Shown here piece by piece: positions 27,865 through 35,801 of a stretch of 64,000 bases of DNA. The notes beneath the pieces were generated by a model. The model had not been told where the DNA came from, did no database searches, and saw only the letters and a list, made by a program, of their open reading frames with translations. The position numbers and the translations under genes are program-made. Numbering within the stretch: the first letter of the stretch is position 1; the number at the start of each line of letters is the position of its first letter. The stretch is taken from assembly GCF_050296195.1 (NCBI RefSeq), contig NZ_JBNKRB010000043.1, one strand, 5' to 3'. This DNA comes from Gynuella sp050296195 (GTDB lineage Bacteria; Pseudomonadota; Gammaproteobacteria; Pseudomonadales; Natronospirillaceae).

Positions 27865-28713
27865 CTAGTGTAGCGCCCATAACTTTAATAATTGTTTTAT
27901 TGCAGCATTCCATCCCGCCGGTCCGGCTGCAGAAGCCAATATCAGATCCGTGTCGGGTTTGCTTATAGACAGGTGCTCTCCTGAAGGTTTTGGAATCACA
28001 ATCGCAAAATCAGCCCATTCGAGCATTTCCCTGTCATTAGCTGCATCACCAAGAGCCACCGTGCGACAATTGACTGCGACAGTAGTACGGTATAAATCAG
28101 TTACAAATCTAGCGGCGTTGGCTTTATTGTTGTTTCCCTGCACCGACACCAGCCGCCCTCCTTTAACAGCCTGAAGGCTGACACTCTGCAATTGTCGGTT
28201 AAATTCCTGGAGACTTTCATCACTGTCCAACCAATTGACGGGTTCACTGACTTTACGTTTAAGCGCGAGAGCCGCTGCATCGACCGATAACCCAGTCAAT
28301 TGCGAAAAGTGATCCGCCCCCATATCGCTGGCAAGTTCAATATTCAGCGCCAGCATTTTTTTAAGCCGCTGGGCCTCCTCAATCAACCTGGTTCGGGGAA
28401 CGCCGAGCAGACGGACACCATAACCCGATAATAGATCACCGTTAAATCCTGGCCATAATTCCATTATCAGATTTTCCGGTACAGCAACCCCCCCTCCATT
28501 TTCGAAAATAAAAGGATTCGACCAGTCTCGTTCCTGCATAAACAGGCGACCTTCGTCAAACGTTTTGGAAGTACAGGGAATTATAGGAATCTGGCGTTGT
28601 AGAAGATCCTGAATTGCAGGGGCAGCGGCCTCACAACTGTATGTATCGTGATCCAGTAACGTCCCATCCAGGTCGGTAAATACGATAATTGATTTGCTGA
28701 ATTCCATAATCAT
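27865..28713 (-). CDS. HAD-IIB phosphatase, glucosyl/mannosyl-3-phosphoglycerate phosphatase
   Basis: This protein of about 282 residues belongs to the MPGP subfamily of HAD-IIB phosphatases, which remove the phosphate from mannosyl- or glucosyl-3-phosphoglycerate. HAD motif I is FTDLDGTLLD near the N-terminus, motif II is in IPCTSKT, a motif III lysine is in GNNNKANAARF, and motif IV is ALGDAANDREML. The start is uncertain: ATG 28713, ATG 28707 and ATG 28731 are all in frame, and none has a strong ribosome site. An upstream extension to 28806 lacks family similarity. It is the first gene of the phosphatase-gpgS-galU run. Confidence 0.8.
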   Translation of the reverse strand: MIMEFSKSIIVFTDLDGTLLDHDTYSCEAAAPAIQDLLQRQIPIIPCTSKTFDEGRLFMQERDWSNPFIFENGGGVAVPENLIMELWPGFNGDLLSGYGVRLLGVPRTRLIEEAQRLKKMLALNIELASDMGADHFSQLTGLSVDAAALALKRKVSEPVNWLDSDESLQEFNRQLQSVSLQAVKGGRLVSVQGNNNKANAARFVTDLYRTTVAVNCRTVALGDAANDREMLEWADFAIVIPKPSGEHLSISKPDTDLILASAAGPAGWNAAIKQLLKLWALH

Positions 28714-28858
28714 CTTATTCGCTATAGTCATTAGCTCAGGTGCAAAGTCCCTGCCACCTATGTTTAATGGAAATTCGACCAATATTTGCACATTTTTGGT
28801 GCACAAATAAAAGTCCTATATGATATTTCCTCACTTTTTGTGCAAAATAACAAATGTT

Positions 28859-28874
28859 ATCCAATTAATTGGAT
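28859..28874. promoter_or_regulatory. 16-bp perfect palindrome in a divergent promoter region
   Basis: ATCCAATTAATTGGAT is fully self-complementary. It lies between the osmolyte phosphatase gene and the divergent 256-residue unknown, about 100 bp from each. Two TGCACA / TTGTGCA elements flank it at 28787-28804 and 28838-28844. It could be an operator; no known regulator is recognised. Confidence 0.35.
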
Positions 28875-28976
28875 GATGATCCCAAAACGACCCGACTTTG
28901 AAGTGATTGATAACCTAAGATATCAATCAGGGTCTACACTATAGATATTTTCTTACGAACGGATTAACCGATTTTT

Positions 28977-29747
28977 ATGAATGCTCTAATCACTGTCGTA
29001 ATATGTGTCTTATTGGCAGGACTACTACTCACTATGCTTGTTATTCAAAACCAGCATAAGCGCAATATGGAAAGACTAAAAGCCATACAGGCTTTGAGCA
29101 CGCAGAACAAACGACTGAAAAATGCCTTGAGACTGGACGCCTTACGCTTACTGACTTCAGATATGAGTCACTTTATCTATTCGGCACTTATCCGTAACAC
29201 CAAAAAGATTCTGACACTAAAGCCTGATAACCCCGCCTATGTTAAAAGTGATCTGGAAGTCTTAGTCCGGGACAGTAAAGCATCCCCAAATGCCCGCCCC
29301 GGCAATGCTGCGATTAAAGACCCTGACCAAATCAAACTGGTTATGAATCAACTGAGATCTTTGTACGGCTGTGTCAAAGACTCACTGGAAGAAAAGCACA
29401 TCACTGCACAGGAAGCGGAAAAGCTTGCCGGACAGATTGATCAAAGCATGATCAGTTTGACCATTACGTTTCATCACAATCGAATTAACGGCGCCCGATC
29501 CGTCAAAAGCTATAAAGAAGCCCTCGCGTATTGTCAGAAGCTGCTCGACTTTCTGACCAAAAACAAGCGTAGGGCGGAATATCAGCAGGAAATCATTGAA
29601 ACCCGTCAGCTTCGTAAAAACATTCATGACGAATGGATCAAGCACAGTACGGAACAAAAACAGGCCCGGACAAAAGAACCGCAGGACGCAACCGATCAAT
29701 TTGCCGATTTTAACGAGGGTTGGCAAAAGACCAACCTATATGAATGA
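28977..29747 (+). CDS. unknown membrane-anchored helical protein
   Basis: This 256-residue protein is not one I recognise. The N-terminus has one strong transmembrane helix (ITVVICVLLAGLLLTMLVI, residues 4-22) followed by basic residues, so the bulk probably faces the cytoplasm. The remainder is charged and helical with coiled-coil character (QHKRNMERLKAIQALSTQNK, later KRRAEYQQEIIETRQLRK). The C-terminus is Lys/Glu-rich. It is monocistronic, divergent from the osmolyte operon. The ATG has only a weak upstream ribosome site. Confidence 0.6.
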   Translation: MNALITVVICVLLAGLLLTMLVIQNQHKRNMERLKAIQALSTQNKRLKNALRLDALRLLTSDMSHFIYSALIRNTKKILTLKPDNPAYVKSDLEVLVRDSKASPNARPGNAAIKDPDQIKLVMNQLRSLYGCVKDSLEEKHITAQEAEKLAGQIDQSMISLTITFHHNRINGARSVKSYKEALAYCQKLLDFLTKNKRRAEYQQEIIETRQLRKNIHDEWIKHSTEQKQARTKEPQDATDQFADFNEGWQKTNLYE

Positions 29748-29850
29748 CCATCAAATTGCTATTCAGTCCCTAAAGGAACCTGCTGACTAACGAGCTCTGC
29801 AACCATATTTCTAAACCGCATCAAGTAAACAGGCACTGCCACTTTTTAAG

Positions 29851-30246
29851 TCAGGGTTTCGGTTTGAATGTTAACGATACGGAATTGATGCAATAGCGCA
29901 GACCGGTAGGTTCAGGACCATCGGGAAATACATGGCCCAGGTGAGCCTCACAATGGCTGCAGATTACTTCGATGCGATGCATGCCATGGCTGAAGTCTTC
30001 CCGTTTTATCACCCGCTCTTCATTCATGACATCATTAAAACTGGGCCACCCGCATCCGGCATCAAACTTGGTCGAAGAGCTGAATAACTCCTGGTCACAA
30101 CAAATACAGTGGTAAGTGCCATCCTTATTCAGGTCCCAGTATTCTCCAGTAAACGGTCGCTCTGTTCCCTGCTGGCGTGTGACCCGATACGATTCCGGCG
30201 AGAGTTGTTGCTGCCATTCCTGATCTGATTTAACTATTTTTGACAT
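29851..30246 (-). CDS. msrB: peptide methionine (R)-S-oxide reductase
   Basis: This 131-residue MsrB reduces the R epimer of methionine sulfoxide in proteins. Zinc cysteines are C47/C50 (CICC) and C96/C99 (CSHC). The catalytic cysteine is C119 in RYCINS, with a probable resolving cysteine C65 in DAGCGWPSF. There is no signal peptide, so it is cytoplasmic. It is divergent from alaA with about 210 bp between them. Confidence 0.96.
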   Translation of the reverse strand: MSKIVKSDQEWQQQLSPESYRVTRQQGTERPFTGEYWDLNKDGTYHCICCDQELFSSSTKFDAGCGWPSFNDVMNEERVIKREDFSHGMHRIEVICSHCEAHLGHVFPDGPEPTGLRYCINSVSLTFKPKP

Positions 30247-30460
30247 TGTTCCACCTTATTCAATCACTATTGTGCTCATCACATATAAGTCGATAGCACA
30301 CCAAACGCTTTCCGGTTGTTACAAGACCATTACCAAGGGCATATATATAGGCGGGTATTGCTTTTTTCTAATCTGTTTGTGAGATATTCGATCCATACAC
30401 CCTACTCCTAGTTTTCCGGCTTCGGTATGATTCCAGTTTTTTCCGCGCCCGGGGACCTGA

Positions 30461-31675
30461 ATGAATTCATATCAAAAATCAGACAAGCTTAAAAACGTCT
30501 TCTATGACATTCGCGGACCTGTACTGACAGAAGCCAAACGACTCGAGGAAGAAGGTCACCGCATCCTAAAGTTGAATATTGGAAATCCAGCTCCCTTCAA
30601 CTTTAAAGCACCAGACGAAATCATTCAGGATGTCATCTATAATCTTCCAGAAGCTGAAGGATACAGTGACTCGAAAGGGATCTTTTCCGCCCGCAAAGCC
30701 ATCATGCACTATTCCCAGCAAAAGCGTATCCGAGGTGTCGAACTTGAGGATATCTACCTTGGAAACGGTGTCAGTGAACTGATCGTTCTGGCCACTCAGG
30801 CCATTTTAAATGATGGCGATGAAGTATTGATTCCAGCACCAGACTATCCGCTCTGGACTGGTGCGGTTACATTATCAGGTGGAATTGCGCGGCATTACAT
30901 CTGCGATGAACAATCTGACTGGACCCCTGACCTTCAGCACATGCGTTCGTTAATTACTGAACGAACCAAAGCAATCGTGGTGATTAACCCAAACAACCCT
31001 ACCGGGGCCGTATATCCTGAAGAGGTCCTCAAAGGCATTCTGCAAATTGCCCGGGAGCATGGTCTCATCGTTCTGTGTGACGAGATTTATGACAAAATTC
31101 TCTACGATGGAGCAACCCACACAGCACTGGCCTCTCTGACTGAAGACGTTTTGTGCCTGACGTTCAACGGCTTGTCGAAAAACTACCGGCTGGCCGGTTT
31201 TCGGGCAGGATGGATGATTCTGTCAGGGCCAAAACAGCAAGCCAAAGACTTAATCGAAGGGCTCAATATGCTGTCCTCAATGCGCCTATGTGCCAATGTT
31301 CCGGCCCAACATGCTATTCAGACAGCATTGGGTGGATATCAGAGCATTAATGACCTGGTATGTCCGGGTGGCCGTTTTTACGATCAAATGGATATCGCCC
31401 ATCAAAAAATCAATGACATTCCCGGATTAAGTGCGGTTCGCCCCAAGGGAGCGCTGTACTTGTTTGCCAGAATGGACCAGAGCAAATTTTCCATTCACGA
31501 TGACGAGCGGATGGTTCTGGATCTGTTAAGGCAGGAAAAAATACTGCTGGTACATGGCAGGGCATTTCACTGGCCAGAGCCCGACCATTTCCGTATTGTC
31601 TGTCTACCGCAGAAAGAGATTCTGGTCGAAGCCATTGATCGCATGGCACGGTTCTTCAATCATTACCGTCAATAA
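30461..31675 (+). CDS. alaA: alanine-synthesising aminotransferase AlaA
   Basis: This 404-residue PLP-dependent fold-type I aminotransferase is nearly collinear with E. coli AlaA, the glutamate-pyruvate transaminase. The N-terminus KLKNVFYDIRGPVLTEAKRL is characteristic. The PLP lysine lies in NGLSKNYRLAGFRAGW, and INPNNPTGAVYP and CDEIYDKILYDG are the cofactor-binding motifs. The next gene starts 10 bp downstream, suggesting a two-gene operon. Confidence 0.93.
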   Translation: MNSYQKSDKLKNVFYDIRGPVLTEAKRLEEEGHRILKLNIGNPAPFNFKAPDEIIQDVIYNLPEAEGYSDSKGIFSARKAIMHYSQQKRIRGVELEDIYLGNGVSELIVLATQAILNDGDEVLIPAPDYPLWTGAVTLSGGIARHYICDEQSDWTPDLQHMRSLITERTKAIVVINPNNPTGAVYPEEVLKGILQIAREHGLIVLCDEIYDKILYDGATHTALASLTEDVLCLTFNGLSKNYRLAGFRAGWMILSGPKQQAKDLIEGLNMLSSMRLCANVPAQHAIQTALGGYQSINDLVCPGGRFYDQMDIAHQKINDIPGLSAVRPKGALYLFARMDQSKFSIHDDERMVLDLLRQEKILLVHGRAFHWPEPDHFRIVCLPQKEILVEAIDRMARFFNHYRQ

Positions 31676-31685
31676 AAGGCAAAAC

Positions 31686-32093
31686 ATGCTGGATATTCAT
31701 ATCACTGAGTTCTACAACGATACGGGACGTATTTTTAACCGACTGTACAGCCAATTCCCTCGCCAGATTACCCTCTGGGTAGACGAAATCAGTGGACCGG
31801 ATCAACCAGACGAATATGGCATGCACAGTGATCGCTATATGGCGACTTATGCGACTATTTTGTGGTTACAGCAGGAGGGCTTAATCCGGTTTGATGATAT
31901 AGACAAACATGATGCTTTTAATCACTGTTGTCTAACACTGGAGGGTTTTAGATTGCTGAGTGGTATTGCTGAGTTGGCGCAGGAAAATGAACGTCCAATT
32001 GACCTGATCCGCCTGGCATTGAAATCCCAGTCTTCCAATCAAATGGAAGTGGTCGTCGCATATATCCTGACATCACACCGTAAAACGACCTAA
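31686..32093 (+). CDS. conserved-looking hypothetical protein downstream of alaA
   Basis: This 135-residue soluble protein is not one I recognise. It begins MLDIHITEFYNDTGRIF and has no signal or membrane segment. It is fairly acidic in the first half, with YGMHSDRYMATYATILWLQQ in a predicted helix and a leucine-rich second half ending in basic residues. It lies 10 bp after alaA, so translation is probably coupled. A hairpin (CAGGCACT / AGTGCCTG, 32126-32148) lies 33 bp past its stop without a T-run. It may act as a factor-dependent end. Confidence 0.6.
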   Translation: MLDIHITEFYNDTGRIFNRLYSQFPRQITLWVDEISGPDQPDEYGMHSDRYMATYATILWLQQEGLIRFDDIDKHDAFNHCCLTLEGFRLLSGIAELAQENERPIDLIRLALKSQSSNQMEVVVAYILTSHRKTT

Positions 32094-32379
32094 TTCAACT
32101 TGGCGCTAACCTCTACGAATAGACCCAGGCACTTAATTTGAGTGCCTGCCTAATGCCCCTACCTTTTAACCACTATCCTGAATCCTATTGTTCAGCCCCA
32201 CCGGATAAAAACCCCAAAAGGCATAACTAACACCAAACATGAGAGACATTATTTATTGCCTAGCAAATTAACCATAGCAGGTAAATATTTTAAGCTCATC
32301 AATTGGAATGATTTATTTTTTCAAAAAACATTTATGATTAGATATGTGACCCATGTGCAGTATTGACATAACGCCAATT

Positions 32380-32572
32380 GTTGGCCTGCTTTTCTGAAGG
32401 TAGAGTGATTGGCACTGTAGTCCAAATCAAGAGCGGATAGGATTCTCACTTACGAGAACCCGGACAATTTCGCTCTTTATGGAGGATATATGACCACATG
32501 GTCATCACACAGTTTCCCTCACCATGGTCCCTTTAAGGTGTTACCCGTCAGCAGAACTGGCGGGATTTTTTT
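32380..32572 (+). ncRNA. candidate structured small RNA with intrinsic terminator
   Basis: In the 447-bp space between the alaA operon and the convergent methyltransferase, the plus strand folds into a nested helix. The outer stem is AAGAGCG 32429-32435 with CGCTCTT 32471-32477. The inner stem is GGATTCTC 32440-32447 with GAGAACCC 32454-32461 (one mismatch). Five GGA triplets fall between 32435 and 32486, and a strong terminator follows. GGA-rich folded RNAs of this size recall Csr/Rsm-type regulatory RNAs, but the resemblance is loose. The 5' end is a guess; a TTGACA at 32363 lacks a good -10. It could instead be a long 3' UTR. Confidence 0.35.
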
Positions 32573-33482
32573 GATAGATCAACACTTTCAGACCATAGTC
32601 AGGCCTGAGCTCTTCGACAAAACGAGCAGAAGATAACCGGCAAACGAAACCAAAATCATCGCCAAGCCGTGACTCCAGCATAGTTCGAAATTCGCCAACA
32701 CTGATAGTCGGCTCATTCATAGTCACCAGCAAATAACCACGCTCCACAATCCAATCCCTAACCCTCAAAAGAATACGCTGATAGCCTTTGACAGGATCAA
32801 AACTGTCCTGTCTGACCGGAGGATCAATGATCACCAGATCAAATGGACTAAGCCGGGTAATCTTACCGAGAGACTTCAAAATATCGTGATCGAACATACG
32901 ATGACGAGAAACATCACCTTGATTGAGGCGAATATTTTCACGACCGGTATTCAAAGCGGAACGACTCATATCAAAATTAACTGTTTCGTGACAACCGGCC
33001 GTTTCTGCAACCACAGAGAAAGCACATGTATAGGAAAACAGATTTGCAATTCGTTTACCGGCAGCATAAGAACGAACCCAACGACGCCCTTCCTGCATAT
33101 CCAGAAACAACCCCGGGTTTTGATGATCAAAACGCAGACGATAAGCGACTCCATCTTCATAACCAACGCAACCATCCAAGGGTGTACCTGGCCAATACCA
33201 TTGAGCGGGGCGTACAAAACGAAACTGAAAGGCCACGTTCGTCAAACGATCAGATAGCGACAGCAGTGCTGTCATTTCCTGCTCAAGCAAGGCCATATCG
33301 TCAAGCTTCCGGTACAAAACCACCACCAGCACAGGGCCAAACTTGTCCACAGTGACCGTTTCCAGCCCGTCATAACAACCGCCGCGACCATGGAATATAC
33401 GGACACACTCGCCGGGCTCAAAATACTCCAGGCGCTCTAAAACAATATTTTTCAATAACTTATAAGGATGAATTACAGTCAT
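32541..33482 (-). CDS. RlmI-like SAM-dependent methyltransferase (COG1092)
   Basis: This 313-residue class I methyltransferase is related to the catalytic part of RlmI/YccW and RlmKL. The SAM-binding motif I region is IANLFSYTCAFSVVAE, the acidic loop NFDMSRSAL follows, and the catalytic IIDPPVRQDSF motif lies near residue 225. The preceding DHQNPGLFLDMQEGRRWV segment is typical of COG1092 enzymes, which methylate 23S rRNA cytosine C5. The N-terminal PUA domain of RlmI is not clear here, so the exact RNA target is unknown. The gene is divergent from a small PA1571-like gene. Confidence 0.8.
   Translation of the reverse strand: MTVIHPYKLLKNIVLERLEYFEPGECVRIFHGRGGCYDGLETVTVDKFGPVLVVVLYRKLDDMALLEQEMTALLSLSDRLTNVAFQFRFVRPAQWYWPGTPLDGCVGYEDGVAYRLRFDHQNPGLFLDMQEGRRWVRSYAAGKRIANLFSYTCAFSVVAETAGCHETVNFDMSRSALNTGRENIRLNQGDVSRHRMFDHDILKSLGKITRLSPFDLVIIDPPVRQDSFDPVKGYQRILLRVRDWIVERGYLLVTMNEPTISVGEFRTMLESRLGDDFGFVCRLSSARFVEELRPDYGLKVLIYQKNPASSADG
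32544..32572 (+). terminator. plus-strand Rho-independent terminator inside the 3' end of a minus-strand gene
   Basis: An 8-bp stem CCCGTCAG / CTGGCGGG (one G-T pair) with a CAGAA loop is followed by A and seven T residues. On the minus strand it has no T tail, so it ends a plus-strand transcript although it overlaps the last codons of the methyltransferase gene. Confidence 0.75.
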
Positions 33483-33577
33483 ATATGAATTTCTGTTACG
33501 TATTTTTCTTCACTTTCGAAAACGCTTCATTAAAATGAGCTTTCCAACAATAAAAACAACGGACAGGAAGGAAGACA

Positions 33578-33748
33578 ATGACACAGCAGTACTATTCTCC
33601 CGGCCAGAGACCTGATTTCCATGGCGCAGCTATTCTAGATGATGAAGGAAATGAGACTCCAATTACCGAGGAAATGATTTTTAAAGCCTGCGTTGAGCTA
33701 ATGATCGCTCAGGGACAGGAAGAAACCGTTTCAGAGAAGAGCGATTAA
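33578..33748 (+). CDS. small PA1571-like protein
   Basis: This 56-residue ORF is supported by a good ribosome site (GGAAGGAAG, 5 bases before ATG). The segment GAAILDDEGNETPITEEMIF resembles the Pseudomonas PA1571 family of short conserved proteins of unknown function, which share a G-A-x-L-I/L-D followed by P-I-T-E-x-M-I motif. It has no membrane segment. Its last 4 bp overlap the stop of convergent pdxB. Confidence 0.7.
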   Translation: MTQQYYSPGQRPDFHGAAILDDEGNETPITEEMIFKACVELMIAQGQEETVSEKSD

Positions 33749-34881
33749 TCGCTCTTCACATCAAAGCCGCATGCAGTCAGCCACTCAGCTAAAGCAGGGT
33801 CACGAGTCGAAACCACCAGAGAACCAAACTCCCGCCGGACAGGATAGTCTTTCCGTAATTGATCAAACTCTTCTGCCCAAAAAGAAACATTCCCTTCATG
33901 TAATGCCTGACGCATTGCCTGAGAATCCTGATAAATGTTGTACACCTGCGCAATAGATTGCTTCAACGCCTCTTCAGGGGTCAAACCAGCTCCCAGTTCT
34001 ATCGGTTTAGGTAGTTGCAGCATTGATTTTTGTTCTGCCTGATAACGCTTTCCAAGATGCTCACAAAGAGCTTTATACAGCATCCAAGTGCCTCGCAGCT
34101 TGCCATCCAGGCTATAACCGGCTATGTGAGGCGTTGAAATCTTCGTCAACGGCAGCATGGCCGGTGATACTGCCGGTTCTGTTTCCCATACATCCAGTAC
34201 CAGTTGCAGATCATTCGCCTGCTGCATTCGGCTGAGTAAGGCGGACTCTTTTATGACTGGCCCACGTCCGGCATTGACTAACACACAGCCAGGCTTCAGT
34301 GCATTGATGAACGCTTCATCAATCAGATGATAAGTCGGGTATTGACCCGATTTGGTCAACGGCGTGTGCAGGCAAACGACATCGCATGTACTGAGATCCG
34401 TTAAAGAGGCAAATCCTTCGCCCTGTCGATCTGCCAGAGGTGGGTCATTTTTTAAAACCTCCAGCCCCATTCGTTCCAACCTTCGGGCCAGTCGTCCCCC
34501 CACATTACCACAGCCGACCACACCATAACGCAACTCATCCAAACGCTTTGCTGCGGGCTTAACCGCCATAATGGCGGCAAGCACATAGTCCACCACGCTG
34601 TCAGCGTTACAACCAGGGCTATGGTGAAAAGCAATATTTCTGCTCTTTAAATAAGCCTGATCAATATGATCCGTACCGATGGTGGCACTACCAACGAAAA
34701 AAATATCAGTACCATCCAGCAGCTCTGCATTCACCTGAGTGACGCTGCGCACCAGCAGCACATCAGCATCGGATAAATCTGAGTTTTTCATCGTCCTGCC
34801 AGGCAAACGAACAATATCTTCGGCCATAGAGCCAAACAGCGTTTCAACATCCGGCATATTTTCATCGGCAACAATTTTCAT
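33745..34881 (-). CDS. pdxB: erythronate-4-phosphate dehydrogenase
   Basis: This 378-residue D-isomer-specific 2-hydroxyacid dehydrogenase oxidises 4-phosphoerythronate in DXP-dependent pyridoxal phosphate synthesis. It begins MKIVADENMP, the PdxB hallmark. The nucleotide-binding fold is GVVGCGNVGGRLARRL. Catalytic Arg, Glu and His are in NAGRGPVI, VLDVWETEP and TPHIAGYS. The C-terminal dimerisation domain (DUF3410) is present. The ATG overlaps the stop of xni by 4 bp (ATGA), implying coupled translation. Confidence 0.95.
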   Translation of the reverse strand: MKIVADENMPDVETLFGSMAEDIVRLPGRTMKNSDLSDADVLLVRSVTQVNAELLDGTDIFFVGSATIGTDHIDQAYLKSRNIAFHHSPGCNADSVVDYVLAAIMAVKPAAKRLDELRYGVVGCGNVGGRLARRLERMGLEVLKNDPPLADRQGEGFASLTDLSTCDVVCLHTPLTKSGQYPTYHLIDEAFINALKPGCVLVNAGRGPVIKESALLSRMQQANDLQLVLDVWETEPAVSPAMLPLTKISTPHIAGYSLDGKLRGTWMLYKALCEHLGKRYQAEQKSMLQLPKPIELGAGLTPEEALKQSIAQVYNIYQDSQAMRQALHEGNVSFWAEEFDQLRKDYPVRREFGSLVVSTRDPALAEWLTACGFDVKSD

Positions 34882-35801
34882 AACACCAAACCTTTTAAAA
34901 ATGATTTCTGTCTGTGCGGTAACGCTATGGACGAGACAAAAATGTCCAGCCTATCAGCATCGATGGACGCAATATCCCATGGATCCGGTCGCCCCGGTAA
35001 AGGCGCATCACGGTATAACCGAGTCAACTGGTGATTGAGCAACAGCCTTGACCGATGGGCCTGAATCTGACGATAGATACTTTGCTTCGCCCGAATAGTG
35101 GATTTCAGAACCCGTTCGGGTTGATCCAGTAATGTGTTCAGATCTCCCACTTCATTTAACAGCCGGGCTGCAGTCTTAGCACCGACACCTGAAAGCCCCT
35201 GGATATTGTCAGAAGCATCACCACACAACGCCAACAGCTCAGGCATTTTCGATGGCTCGATCTGCCAGTGATCACAAACCTGCTCATAACCCGACAAAAC
35301 CGGGGATTTGCCATCCCACATCCAGTCATTCGGACGCAATAACTGAAAAATATCTTTATCAGACGTCACTAATACAACCGATTGCATTGAATACCATTGC
35401 GCCTGGACACTGGCCATCAGATCATCGGCCTCATGCTGACGACTTTTCAGGCAAGGCAATCCCAGAGCCTGAATTAGCTCAAAGCAACTATTCATCTGGT
35501 ATTCAAGAGATTCATCCGGAAGAGCCCGGTTGGCTTTATATGAAGGGTCGAGTTGATGCCTCAAGCCTGAGAACAGGCTGGCATCAAAACAAAAAACCAT
35601 CTGCTCTGGATGGGATACCAGTAACCGCAGCACAAAATCCGTAAAACCAATAACAGCATTGACCGGTCGCCCCTGCTGATCCGAAAATCGGTCTGGCCAG
35701 CCAAACCAGGCTCTGAATATAAAGATACTGCCATCTATGAGCAGTACCTTGTGTTCCAGCGGCGGAGTTATTCGGTCAGTTTTGCTGTTTCGCTCAACCA
35801 T
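34878..35801 (-). CDS. xni: flap endonuclease Xni-like (ExoIX family)
   Basis: This 307-residue protein of the 5'-3' exonuclease / FEN family is like E. coli Xni and the N-terminal domain of DNA polymerase I, with no polymerase part. Metal-site and arch motifs include LLIDGSIFIFRAWF, FCFDASLFSGLRHQLDPSYK, HEADDLMA, TSDKDIFQL and CGDASDNIQGLSGVGAKTA (the helix-hairpin-helix). It acts on flapped or nicked DNA during replication and repair. The start lies 34 bp inside the end of rhlB, and the stop overlaps pdxB. The rhlB-xni-pdxB genes therefore form a tightly overlapped operon. Confidence 0.88.
   Translation of the reverse strand: MVERNSKTDRITPPLEHKVLLIDGSIFIFRAWFGWPDRFSDQQGRPVNAVIGFTDFVLRLLVSHPEQMVFCFDASLFSGLRHQLDPSYKANRALPDESLEYQMNSCFELIQALGLPCLKSRQHEADDLMASVQAQWYSMQSVVLVTSDKDIFQLLRPNDWMWDGKSPVLSGYEQVCDHWQIEPSKMPELLALCGDASDNIQGLSGVGAKTAARLLNEVGDLNTLLDQPERVLKSTIRAKQSIYRQIQAHRSRLLLNHQLTRLYRDAPLPGRPDPWDIASIDADRLDIFVSSIALPHRQKSFLKGLVL

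Noticed and set aside
32490..32636. 48-codon plus-strand frame with GGAGG 4 bases before ATG
   Set aside because: The second half is antisense to the methyltransferase gene and runs through a terminator. The GGAGG fits the GGA-rich RNA as well as a ribosome site, so coding status is unsupported.
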